This document shows, piece after piece, positions 34,536 through 42,533 of a stretch of 64,000 nt of DNA. Under the pieces are notes generated by a model. It did no database searches, was not told the DNA's origin, and saw only the letters and a program-made list of their open reading frames with translations. A program made the position numbers and the translations under genes. This DNA comes from Flavobacterium rakeshii (lineage in GTDB: Bacteria; Bacteroidota; Bacteroidia; Flavobacteriales; Flavobacteriaceae): the NCBI RefSeq assembly GCF_009741375.1, contig NZ_WOWP01000033.1, positions 1 through 64,000 on the forward strand, read 5' to 3'. Within the stretch, counting starts at the first letter, position 1. The number at the start of each line of letters is the position of its first letter.

Positions 34536-35492
34536 ATGAAAAAATTTATACCGGTATACGTAAGGGTTCCTGTAATTTTTGCCCTCGTTTTCATGGCACT
34601 GGAGTACTTTATAGATTCGGGAGACAGACCTGCATTCCTCAAATATCCTGAAGTATCCATCTTCCTGTTTATCTTTTTGTTCCTTCAAATAGCCATTGAA
34701 ATTACCATAAGTGCTATCGACAAGGTTACCTACAGTATTCTTACCGATGAACAAAAGAAAAAACTGGCTGAGGCCGATGCTTTAGATTTTACCGATTCTA
34801 AACTATTTAAAAAAATAAAAAGCTGGTTTGTAAAAGTTAAACCTATTGAGGAAGAAGGAGAAATACTGCTTCATCATGATTATGACGGAATCAAGGAATT
34901 GGACAATGTTCTTCCGCCATGGTGGATTAACCTTTTCTATGTAACCATAATATTCGGATTGGTCTATCTGGTTAAGTACCACATAATGGATGGAGCTGAT
35001 CAGAAAAAAGAATTCGAAATTGAAATGGAAGAGGCTCGCATCGCTGTGGAAGAATACAAAAAAACAGCTAAAGACCTTATTGATGCCAACAGTGTTACAC
35101 TACTTACAGATGAGGGTGACCTTGCCGCAGGTAAGAAGATTTTTGAAACTAACTGTGTAGCCTGTCACAGGGCAGATGGTGGTGGTGCAATTGGTCCAAA
35201 CCTTACTGATGAGTACTGGATTTTAGGTGGCGGAATTAAAAATGTATTCCACACTATTACAGAAGGTGGTCGTGACGGTAAAGGTATGGTGGCATGGAAA
35301 GGTACACTTAAACCATCAGAAATTCAGCTGGTAGCAAGTTATGTATTGTCTTTACAGGGCACAAATCCTGTAGACCCTAAAGCTCCTGACGGAGAAATAT
35401 GGAAAGACGAAACCAAAACCGATGGCGACCAGCCAACAGAAGAAGCTAAACAGGAAACAACAGAAGAAACACCTGAAGTAGCAGCAAACTAA
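34536..35492 (+). CDS. ccoP: CcoP, cytochrome c subunit III of cbb3 oxidase (single haem)
   Basis: A 318-aa membrane-anchored cytochrome c. Two hydrophobic helices near the N-terminus (about 8-24 and 42-60) and a third after the FixP motif DNVLPPWWINLFYVTIIFG precede a soluble domain with one CVACH haem site (Cys207-His211) and a probable axial Met in GKGMVAW. Proteobacterial CcoP normally has two CxxCH sites; only one is present here. The C-terminus is a long acidic Glu/Thr-rich tail. It passes electrons to CcoO/CcoN. It follows ccoQ by 20 bp. Confidence 0.94.
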   Translation: MKKFIPVYVRVPVIFALVFMALEYFIDSGDRPAFLKYPEVSIFLFIFLFLQIAIEITISAIDKVTYSILTDEQKKKLAEADALDFTDSKLFKKIKSWFVKVKPIEEEGEILLHHDYDGIKELDNVLPPWWINLFYVTIIFGLVYLVKYHIMDGADQKKEFEIEMEEARIAVEEYKKTAKDLIDANSVTLLTDEGDLAAGKKIFETNCVACHRADGGGAIGPNLTDEYWILGGGIKNVFHTITEGGRDGKGMVAWKGTLKPSEIQLVASYVLSLQGTNPVDPKAPDGEIWKDETKTDGDQPTEEAKQETTEETPEVAAN

Positions 35493-35503
35493 AGCTAAAT
35501 ACC

Positions 35504-36922
35504 ATGAGCAATATACAGGAAGAAGAGTTTAGGGACAGGATAGGAACCATAGATCAGGAAGGTAAACGATCATGGGTATACCCCAAAAAACCTTCGGGTA
35601 AACTATACAGGTACCGCAAATTAGTTAGTTATTTTTTGCTCCTCTTCCTGTTTGCTGCTCCGTTTGTAAAAATAAACGGGAACCAGTTTTTAATGTTCAA
35701 TGTGCTGGAACGCAGGTTCAACATATTTGGTTTCCCTTTCTGGCCACAGGATTTTCACCTGTTTGTTATCTCAATGATAATCGGGGTGATATTCGTAGCA
35801 CTGTTTACGGTAGCCTTTGGACGTATTTTCTGCGGATGGATTTGTCCGCAAACCATATTCATGGAAATGGTTTTCCGTCGCATTGAGTACTGGATTGAAG
35901 GCGACAGAAATGCCCAGATAAAACTGGAAAAGCAAAAATGGAACGCCGAAAAAATCAGAAAAAAAAGCCTTAAATGGTTTGTGTTCTTTGTAATATCATT
36001 TTTGATTGCCAATGTGTTCCTTGCCTACCTTACAGGTAGCGACAAACTTATACAAATGATTACCGAGGGGCCGGGGCAACATGTAAGTACTTTAATTGCC
36101 TTACTGATATTTACCGGAGTATTCTACTTCATTTATATATGGTTCAGAGAACAGGTGTGTATCATTGCCTGCCCCTACGGAAGGCTACAGGGTGTACTGC
36201 TGGACGACAAATCTATTATCGTTGCTTACGACCATAAAAGAGGCGAAGGCGAAAACGGACGCGGCAAAATTGTTAAAAATGAAAACAGGGCTGTAACGGG
36301 TAAAGGTGACTGTATAGACTGTAAACTGTGTGTACATGTTTGCCCTACCGGTATCGATATAAGAAACGGAACCCAACTGGAGTGTATTAACTGTACTGCC
36401 TGTATTGACGAGTGTAACACGGTAATGAACAGGGTTGGTTTTCAGGAAGGACTCATTCGTTATGCCAGTGAAGATGAGATTACCAAAAAGGAAAAATTTG
36501 TTTTCACTGCCAGGATGAAAGGCTACACTGCCGTACTGTTTATACTTATGGGCATATTTACCGGAATGATGTTTTTAAGAAACGATGTTGAGGCAACTGT
36601 ATTACGCCTGCCGGGACAATTGTATGAGCATAAAGGTGAAAACATAAGTAATGTATTTACCTACAAAATTATAAACAAAACCACAAAAGACTTTAATGAT
36701 GTACACTTTAAGCTAAAATCGCCTAAAGGAGAAATAAAAGTGGTGGGAGCTTCTCATTTTACTGTACCAAAAGCAGGTACTGCACAGGGAACTCTGTTTG
36801 TGGAAATAAACGAAGCGCTTTTAAAAAGCGACAAAACTAAAATACGCCTTGAGGTTTATGATGGTGACAGACTTATAGAAACCGAGTCGACCAACTTTTT
36901 AGGCCCAAGGACATTTAACTAA
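35504..36922 (+). CDS. ccoG: CcoG/FixG/RdxA ferredoxin-type membrane protein
   Basis: A 472-aa polytopic protein with CGWICPQTIFME and CIIACPYGRLQG motifs in the membrane part and two [4Fe-4S] motifs (Cys270, 273, 276, 280 and Cys294, 297, 300, 304). The C-terminal part is an Ig-like periplasmic domain. CcoG is reported to reduce Cu(II) during cbb3 oxidase assembly. It sits 11 bp after ccoP in the same operon. Confidence 0.95.
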   Translation: MSNIQEEEFRDRIGTIDQEGKRSWVYPKKPSGKLYRYRKLVSYFLLLFLFAAPFVKINGNQFLMFNVLERRFNIFGFPFWPQDFHLFVISMIIGVIFVALFTVAFGRIFCGWICPQTIFMEMVFRRIEYWIEGDRNAQIKLEKQKWNAEKIRKKSLKWFVFFVISFLIANVFLAYLTGSDKLIQMITEGPGQHVSTLIALLIFTGVFYFIYIWFREQVCIIACPYGRLQGVLLDDKSIIVAYDHKRGEGENGRGKIVKNENRAVTGKGDCIDCKLCVHVCPTGIDIRNGTQLECINCTACIDECNTVMNRVGFQEGLIRYASEDEITKKEKFVFTARMKGYTAVLFILMGIFTGMMFLRNDVEATVLRLPGQLYEHKGENISNVFTYKIINKTTKDFNDVHFKLKSPKGEIKVVGASHFTVPKAGTAQGTLFVEINEALLKSDKTKIRLEVYDGDRLIETESTNFLGPRTFN

Positions 36923-36928
36923 AACCTA

Positions 36929-37384
36929 ATGATTATGAAAATTAACTGGGGAACGGGAATCGTAATCGCATTTGCTCTCTTTATGAGCTTCATACTGTTT
37001 TTTGTATTCAGGGTACAATCAGACAGGAAATATGACAACGAACTGGTTGTGGAAGATTACTACAAACAGGAAAGAATATTGCAGGATCAGTTAAACAGGC
37101 AGGAAAATGCCGTGAGCCTGCAACATCAGGTAAAAATAAACAGTACCGAAGCCGGTGTGGAAATAGAGTTTCCTGCCGAATTTGATACTGCCAAAATAAA
37201 AGGAAAAGTGTTCCTGTACAGGCCGTCTAACCAAAAGCTGGATATTGAAAAACCAATATCAATATCTGCTTCTAATCTGCTCATACCTAAAAGTGATTTG
37301 GTAGGCGGCCGCTGGAACATTACTGTAGACTGGGAATATGAAGGTAAAGGCTACCTTAATAAAAAAGAGGTCACAGTGTACTAA
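36929..37384 (+). CDS. ccoH: CcoH/FixH assembly protein
   Basis: A 151-aa protein with one N-terminal helix (GTGIVIAFALFMSFILFFVF) followed by YDNELVVEDYYKQE, the standard FixH signature, and a small periplasmic beta domain. Start at 36929 or at the in-frame ATG 36935. It lies 6 bp after ccoG. FixH is needed for cbb3 assembly or stability. Confidence 0.92.
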   Translation: MIMKINWGTGIVIAFALFMSFILFFVFRVQSDRKYDNELVVEDYYKQERILQDQLNRQENAVSLQHQVKINSTEAGVEIEFPAEFDTAKIKGKVFLYRPSNQKLDIEKPISISASNLLIPKSDLVGGRWNITVDWEYEGKGYLNKKEVTVY

Positions 37385-37408
37385 TTAACAAAACTAAAAA
37401 ATAAGAGT

Positions 37409-38110
37409 ATGTTATATTCAGCTCTTTTATTAGGATTAATATCAAGCCTGCACTGCATGGGCATGTGCGGGCCCATAGCCATGATGCTGCCGGTAGACCG
37501 AACCAACGAAACCAAAAAAACGATACAAATACTTTTGTATCATGCCGGCAGGCTCACGGCCTACGGTTCACTGGGTTTAGTTTTCGGACTCCTGGGCAGA
37601 GGGCTTTACCTTGCCGGGATGCAGCAAAACATGGCCATAGCATCGGGAATCATCATGATAACCATAATTGCCATACCGGAAAAAAAGTTTGCCAAATACA
37701 ACTTTTCAAAACCGGTATACAAAATAATAAGTAGTGTAAAAAGTAGCCTTGGAGCCCAGTTTAGAAAAAAAACCAATAAAGCGATATTTGTAACCGGGCT
37801 CCTTAACGGCTTTTTACCCTGTGCACTGGTATATGCTGCCCTGTTTGGCGCAATAGCTATGCAAAATGCACTACTGGGAGCTTTATTTATGGTACTGTAT
37901 GGACTGGGTACTATCCCTATGATGAGTGCAGTTGTATATGTAAGTACCATGCTTACCTCTCCTTTTAGAAATAAGATAAATAAACTTATCCCCTATGCAG
38001 TTGCCATTATTGGCGTATTTTTTATTGTAAGGGGACTTGGGCTGGGTATCCCCTATATTTCACCGGGTAATACCAGCCTTTATGTACAGGAAATACCTCA
38101 TTGCAGGTAG
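37409..38110 (+). CDS. SafE/TauE-like (DsbD-type) membrane protein of the cco locus
   Basis: A 233-aa polytopic protein with HCMGMCGPIAMML (about 15-27) and LNGFLPCALVYAA in the second half, the paired Cys-containing helices of the UreH/DsbD-like group often annotated sulfite exporter TauE/SafE. In many genomes this gene lies at the end of cbb3 operons, where copper handling or thiol/haem maturation is proposed; the cysteine pattern fits copper binding. Last gene of the operon, ended by a strong terminator. Confidence 0.88.
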   Translation: MLYSALLLGLISSLHCMGMCGPIAMMLPVDRTNETKKTIQILLYHAGRLTAYGSLGLVFGLLGRGLYLAGMQQNMAIASGIIMITIIAIPEKKFAKYNFSKPVYKIISSVKSSLGAQFRKKTNKAIFVTGLLNGFLPCALVYAALFGAIAMQNALLGALFMVLYGLGTIPMMSAVVYVSTMLTSPFRNKINKLIPYAVAIIGVFFIVRGLGLGIPYISPGNTSLYVQEIPHCR

Positions 38111-38136
38111 TTTTAAAATGATAGTTCGACAAATCG

Positions 38137-38168
38137 AAAAAGCCTCTTAATCAAATAAGAGGCTTTTT
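38137..38168. terminator. Bidirectional terminator between cco operon and hemN
   Basis: A perfect 13-bp stem AAAAAGCCTCTTA/TAAGAGGCTTTTT with a 6-nt loop, with T-runs on both strands, between convergent genes. Confidence 0.95.
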
Positions 38169-38193
38169 CTTTGGTCAGGTTGTAAGGAGTGAT

Positions 38194-39558
38194 TTAAACA
38201 ACCATCGAAAACAACTTGGTTTCCGGCGCTTTCCTTTTCAGCCTTAAATCAAAGGCCATACAAATATTTCTTACATAGGCTTTACCAGCTTCGGTAACAG
38301 TGATACTGTTTTTACCAAACTCCAGCAGCCCGTCATTTTCCATTTCCTTCAGGCTTAATAATGTTTCAGGCAGTTCAGGGAAATAAAGTGAACTATCTTC
38401 CCATGATGTTGTAAAACTGCACATAAGGTTTAAAATATGCCTTCTTATTATAAGATCTTCATCGGTTAATAAGTGCCCCCTAAAAACCGGAAGCTCATTA
38501 AGTTCTATTCTTTTATAGTAATCCTCAAGTACTTTTTCATTTTGTGCAAAGGCATACCAGCTATCACTAATTGAAGACACCCCAAGTCCTATCATAAGTT
38601 GGGTTTTAGAGGCACTGTAGCCCATAAAATTACGGTGCAGTTTACCTTCTTTATAAGCTGTGTACATTGCATCGCTTTTAAGAGCAAAATGATCCATACC
38701 TATTTCATAGTAATCATTTTCATCAAGGAGTTGTTTACCTATTTCATATAACATACGTTTCTCCTCATCTTTAGGCAGATTCTTTTCGTCATAACCGCGT
38801 TGCCCGTTACCTTTTATCCAAGGCACATGAGCATAACTGTAAAATGAAATCCTATCGGGATTCAGGGCTTTGGTTTTCTCAATGGTGTCTACCATAGTTT
38901 CCACCGTTTGGAACGGAAGTCCGAAAACCAAGTCATGACTTATAGAGGTATATCCTATTTCCTTTGCCCAAAAAGTAACTCTTGCCACATTTTGAAACGG
39001 CTGTACACGGTGAATGGCTTTCTGTACAATAATATCGTAATCCTGTACCCCGAAGCTCACCCTTCTGAACCCTAAATCATATAAGGTTTGCAGGTGCTCC
39101 TTTGTGGTATTATTAGGATGCCCTTCAAAACTGAATTCATAATCGGGTGCTTTTACAGCCCTGTCAAAAATTCCGTTTATAAGGATCTCTAAATTCTCCG
39201 GACTGAAGAATGTAGGTGTTCCTCCACCCAAATGAAGTTCTTTTACTCTTGGTTTTTCGGGTAACAAATCACAATACATATTCCACTCGTTAAGTACTGC
39301 TGTTATGTATGTGGTTTCTACCTCATGCCTGCGGGTTACCCTTTTGTTGCATCCGCAAAAAGTACACATGCTTTCACAAAACGGTAAATGGATGTACAGG
39401 CTTATACCCTCGGTTGCATTACTTTCGTCAAAAGCCTGTAAAAAACTCTGTTTCCAAACGTCTTCGGTAAAGCCGCCATTATCCCAGTATGGTACTGTAG
39501 GATAGCTGGTATAGCGTGGCCCCGGAACGTTATATTTTTGAAGTATATTATTTTCCAT
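38194..39558 (-). CDS. hemN: Oxygen-independent coproporphyrinogen III dehydrogenase
   Basis: A radical-SAM enzyme converting coproporphyrinogen III to protoporphyrinogen IX without oxygen, for haem synthesis under low oxygen. The 454-aa protein carries CESMCTFCGC (Cys61, 65, 68 and Cys70), the CxxxCxxC cluster motif plus the extra Cys of true HemN. It also has HLGGGTPTF, RVSFGVQD and GLGVSSIS motifs and the C-terminal HemN domain. It is monocistronic, converges on the cco operon and carries a perfect ATGAC palindrome at the same distance from its -7 box as at ccoS, suggesting one FNR regulon. Confidence 0.96.
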   Translation of the reverse strand: MENNILQKYNVPGPRYTSYPTVPYWDNGGFTEDVWKQSFLQAFDESNATEGISLYIHLPFCESMCTFCGCNKRVTRRHEVETTYITAVLNEWNMYCDLLPEKPRVKELHLGGGTPTFFSPENLEILINGIFDRAVKAPDYEFSFEGHPNNTTKEHLQTLYDLGFRRVSFGVQDYDIIVQKAIHRVQPFQNVARVTFWAKEIGYTSISHDLVFGLPFQTVETMVDTIEKTKALNPDRISFYSYAHVPWIKGNGQRGYDEKNLPKDEEKRMLYEIGKQLLDENDYYEIGMDHFALKSDAMYTAYKEGKLHRNFMGYSASKTQLMIGLGVSSISDSWYAFAQNEKVLEDYYKRIELNELPVFRGHLLTDEDLIIRRHILNLMCSFTTSWEDSSLYFPELPETLLSLKEMENDGLLEFGKNSITVTEAGKAYVRNICMAFDLRLKRKAPETKLFSMVV

Positions 39559-39580
39559 TGTGACTGATTTATTTGAATAT

Positions 39581-39588
39581 CAAAATTA
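39581..39588 (-). promoter_or_regulatory. -7 box of hemN
   Basis: TAATTTTG on the minus strand is an exact TAnnTTTG match, 23 bp before the ATG. Confidence 0.6.
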
Positions 39589-39610
39589 TACCACACGCTA
39601 CTGCTAAAAA

Positions 39611-39624
39611 ATGACAATTGTCAT
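39611..39624 (-). promoter_or_regulatory. FNR-like box upstream of hemN
   Basis: ATGACAATTGTCAT is a perfect 14-base palindrome. Its centre is 36.5 bp from the end of the -7 box, identical to the spacing at ccoS. Confidence 0.8.
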
Positions 39625-39640
39625 GTAGCCGATTTTGGAA

Positions 39641-39676
39641 AATAAAAAATCCGCACGGGTTGCCCTATGCGGATTT
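39641..39676 (-). terminator. Terminator of the DUF1111 gene
   Basis: Stem AAATCCGCA/TGCGGATTT with an inner GGG/CCC pairing; on the minus strand it is followed by a TTTTTATTTT run, 33 bp past the stop. Confidence 0.85.
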
Positions 39677-39708
39677 CGGTCAGATTTTATTAAATAGTGT
39701 AATAAAAT

Positions 39709-41106
39709 TTAAAGTGAATTAAGGAATTTAAGCAGGTCTTCCCTTTCGGAAGCCGAAAGTTCCTTAAACATGTTTTTGGCGGTTTGCGCCTCGCCACCGT
39801 GCCATAAAATAGCCTCAGTAATGTTACGCGCCCTTCCGTCATGCAGGAAGTTGGTATGCCCGTTTACGGTTTCAACCAATCCTATACCCCATAATGGCGG
39901 AGTTCTCCACTCACTGCCTGTTGCCAGGTAATCAGGAGCATTGTCTGCCAGCTCAGTACCCATATCGTGTAAAAGCAAATCAGTATACGGCCTTATGGTT
40001 TGGTTAGCATATCCTGAAATGTAGTAACTGTTTCCTGTATCCACTTTCGGGATATGACAAGCCACACAATTAATGTCATTAAAAATTTGCTTTCCTCTTA
40101 ATACCGACCGGTCGTCATAATTCCTGCGGATAGGAACAGAAAGCGCACTGGAGTACAATACCATCCTGTTAAAAGCAAGTTCTGGTATTTCAGGATCACC
40201 TCCGTTAGGAATAGTACTACAGTCTACACCCGGTGGGCAGTTTTCCTCAGGGAATACAGGAGAAGTTATCCCCATATCACCACTAAGTGCGCCTGCAACC
40301 TGTTGCCTTACATTAGGCTGATTGGCTTTCCAGCCAAAACGGCCCATGCGTTGTGAGTTGCTCTCTACATCATATACATAGTTTGCCCTTCCTGAAATTC
40401 CGTCACCATTAGCGTCAAACTCATCGGCAAAAGAAAGCCATGTAGCCTCCGGTACTGCCTCCAGAAGTCCTAAACCAACAATCTGGTTAGCTATACGTGG
40501 CGAAATTTGCACGTTTGAAGCAAGGCTTCCGTAACCAAGATCGGTTACGGTATATGTTGGTTTTTGCAGTTCTACGGTAGTACCGTCTGCAAAAGTTTCT
40601 GTAATCGTTTGGTAAACAATGGTCATCTGTCCTTCACGAACAGGCCCTAAAATTACGTTGTCCTGTAACTGACCTCCGTAAACCGGATCGGGCAAGGCAG
40701 CCCCGTGAGCATCAACCCCCGGAACACTAAACCTGAAAAGAAGTCCTCTTCCAAGTTCGCCATCATACATAGGCGGGCGTCCTCTACCATCTTTAAAGTG
40801 ACAACTGGAACAGGCAACAGCATTATAAAAAGGTCCTAAACCATCGCGCGCCGTAGTGCTTGATGGTGCCGAAACCCAAGTTTGCCTGAAAAAAGAATTA
40901 CCTACCCCAAAATCAGTAGACTGATCTGGTGTTAATCCTGAGTAAGCAAAACCAAAAGCCTCTTCGGTTGCATTGTTTACGGTAGCCACACCACCGGAAT
41001 ACTGTTCTCCCTCTTCAGGAGAGAGGCTTACATAATCTTCATCATTATTGCTGCACCCCATGATAAAAAGGGAAGCTAACATTACTGAACAGATAACTTT
41101 TTTCAT
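39709..41106 (-). CDS. Dihaem oxidoreductase, DUF1111/thiol oxidoreductase-like lipoprotein
   Basis: A 465-aa exported protein with lipobox IMGC (Cys18) and two haem c motifs, CSSCH (99-103) and CVACH (347-351). DGLGPFYNAVACSSCHFKDGRG and the TPPLWGIGL ... FLHDGRA segment are typical of the putative dihaem peroxidase/oxidoreductase family (PF06537). In several Gram-negatives these genes lie between two imelysin genes. Here it follows one imelysin on the same strand and a second imelysin lies just across the divergent promoter. Iron-related electron transfer is likely but not demonstrated. An intercistronic hairpin precedes it. Confidence 0.92.
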   Translation of the reverse strand: MKKVICSVMLASLFIMGCSNNDEDYVSLSPEEGEQYSGGVATVNNATEEAFGFAYSGLTPDQSTDFGVGNSFFRQTWVSAPSSTTARDGLGPFYNAVACSSCHFKDGRGRPPMYDGELGRGLLFRFSVPGVDAHGAALPDPVYGGQLQDNVILGPVREGQMTIVYQTITETFADGTTVELQKPTYTVTDLGYGSLASNVQISPRIANQIVGLGLLEAVPEATWLSFADEFDANGDGISGRANYVYDVESNSQRMGRFGWKANQPNVRQQVAGALSGDMGITSPVFPEENCPPGVDCSTIPNGGDPEIPELAFNRMVLYSSALSVPIRRNYDDRSVLRGKQIFNDINCVACHIPKVDTGNSYYISGYANQTIRPYTDLLLHDMGTELADNAPDYLATGSEWRTPPLWGIGLVETVNGHTNFLHDGRARNITEAILWHGGEAQTAKNMFKELSASEREDLLKFLNSL

Positions 41107-41122
41107 TTCCTTATAGTAACAG

Positions 41123-41156
41123 CAAAGTGCCCATCTTTAAAAAAGAGGGCACTTTG
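41123..41156 (-). other. Intercistronic hairpin between imelysin and DUF1111 genes
   Basis: Ten-base perfect arms CAAAGTGCCC/GGGCACTTTG plus an inner TCTTT/AAAGA pairing. No T-run follows on the minus strand, so mRNA processing or stability control is more likely than full termination. Confidence 0.6.
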
Positions 41157-41191
41157 ATATGATTTAATTTGCGTGTAAAACTACTTAATAG

Positions 41192-42379
41192 TTACTCTAT
41201 ATCCAAGTTAAGCTTAGCTGCTCCTGCTAATAAGTTAGCCCCTAACTCCTGTTGTAAATTAAGTACAGCTGCTTTTACTTTTGCTCCTTCTTCTGAAGTT
41301 GCACCGCCAGAGATAGCATAATCAAATGGTATAGCGATCGCTGCAATACTAGCTTCTGTAGTAGTTATAGCTGCATCTGTATTTTGAGCTGTTTCAGCAT
41401 CGGCCTGAGCTACAAGATCTTCAAGAGAAGCACCTGATACAGAACCATACTCACCTCTGTAAACATTAATTACACCTTTATAGTTTAGGTAAACATCTCG
41501 GTGAGTGTTATCACTAAAGCAAGAGTGCTCATCTTCCTGATCCATGTTAGCAAGAGCCACATCCATACGCTCAACAGCAAGTTCGGCTGCAGCAAGAGTA
41601 GTGATACCTAAATACATATTTTGTAAAGCCTCATCTTCCGGTAAAGCAAGAAAAACACCTCTGTATTCTCCACCTTCTTTCCACTGGTCAACAAGGTAAG
41701 AAAGGTGATCTGTAAGTAAATCAGCACATACTACAAGGTACTCACGTCTTCTGTCTTCATTAAGTGCTGTTCCGCCTTCGTCAACAAAATCAGTATAAGC
41801 TCTCTGTCCCGGTAAATTATCTGCAGGAGCAGTTAAATCCTGTCCCCATAATAAGAACTCAATAGCATGGTAACCTGTACTGATGTTTTTCTCACCACCA
41901 TCTTCGTTAAGACTAATAAGAAGATCCTTAGTAATTTCAGGGAAGTTTTCTGTATCGTTAATAATACCACCGTTTAAAACAGCACCGTTATTGTCTACAT
42001 AGTCAATATAATTTTCATCAAGCGGCCATGCGTTAAGTAAGCCTTCCGGTCCGTTTTCATCATCAATTGGTCCGTTAGCAAAACGAAATGCCTCGGTAGT
42101 TCCGTAACTTTCCCTTGCATCTCTCCATTTGTTTTTAGCTTCAGTAAAATTAGCATCTGTAGGCTCTCCAACAAAAGTGTTGATAGCAGTTTCAAGTGCT
42201 ACTGCATCATCATAAGCGTCCTTATAATTTTGGTAAACGATATTAGCGTAGTTCTCAATTACTGCTGATTTAGTCACCTGATTCCCCGCAGGTGTACTTT
42301 GATCGTCATCACTGCTACAAGAAGCTAATAGTAAACCTGCTGCTGCAACAAATGATAATCCAAAAGTAAGTTTTTTCAT
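41192..42379 (-). CDS. Imelysin-family (iron-regulated) lipoprotein
   Basis: The 395-aa protein has a lipoprotein signal (LLLASC, Cys21) and imelysin repeats. The conserved GxHxxE motif is intact at 169-174 (GYHAIE), followed by FLLWGQD. The second half carries the family's DxAxxNMDQEDEHSCFSDNTH segment. Imelysins (IrpA/EfeO-like) are surface or periplasmic proteins linked to iron or haem uptake; the peptidase label is historical. It heads the minus-strand arm with the dihaem protein and diverges from a second imelysin, HTTM and TonB receptor genes. Confidence 0.92.
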   Translation of the reverse strand: MKKLTFGLSFVAAAGLLLASCSSDDDQSTPAGNQVTKSAVIENYANIVYQNYKDAYDDAVALETAINTFVGEPTDANFTEAKNKWRDARESYGTTEAFRFANGPIDDENGPEGLLNAWPLDENYIDYVDNNGAVLNGGIINDTENFPEITKDLLISLNEDGGEKNISTGYHAIEFLLWGQDLTAPADNLPGQRAYTDFVDEGGTALNEDRRREYLVVCADLLTDHLSYLVDQWKEGGEYRGVFLALPEDEALQNMYLGITTLAAAELAVERMDVALANMDQEDEHSCFSDNTHRDVYLNYKGVINVYRGEYGSVSGASLEDLVAQADAETAQNTDAAITTTEASIAAIAIPFDYAISGGATSEEGAKVKAAVLNLQQELGANLLAGAAKLNLDIE

Positions 42380-42425
42380 TATTTAAATATTTGGTTAACG
42401 TTATTTAGATTTATTAAAAACAAGG

Positions 42426-42455
42426 CAAATGTAAAAACTTATATAATATCTCAAA
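42426..42455 (-). promoter_or_regulatory. Promoter of the imelysin-DUF1111 arm
   Basis: On the minus strand: TTTG (42455-42452), an 18-bp spacer, then TACATTTG (42433-42426). Both elements and the spacing match the Flavobacterium promoter consensus; the leader is about 40 nt. Confidence 0.7.
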
Positions 42456-42509
42456 AGAAATTGGGGATAAATTATTTATAATAATTATAGATAAGTGGTT
42501 TCAGTTTTT

Positions 42510-42517
42510 TATTTTTG
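42510..42517 (+). promoter_or_regulatory. -7 box of the imelysin-HTTM-TonB arm
   Basis: TATTTTTG matches TAnnTTTG, 17 bp before the ATG at 42534. No -33 element is clear. Confidence 0.5.
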
Positions 42518-42533
42518 CAAAAATTTTTTAGAA

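Noticed and set aside
42495..42533. GTG start for the second imelysin
   Set aside because: It would cross the TATTTTTG promoter box and hide the lipoprotein signal that starts at 42534.
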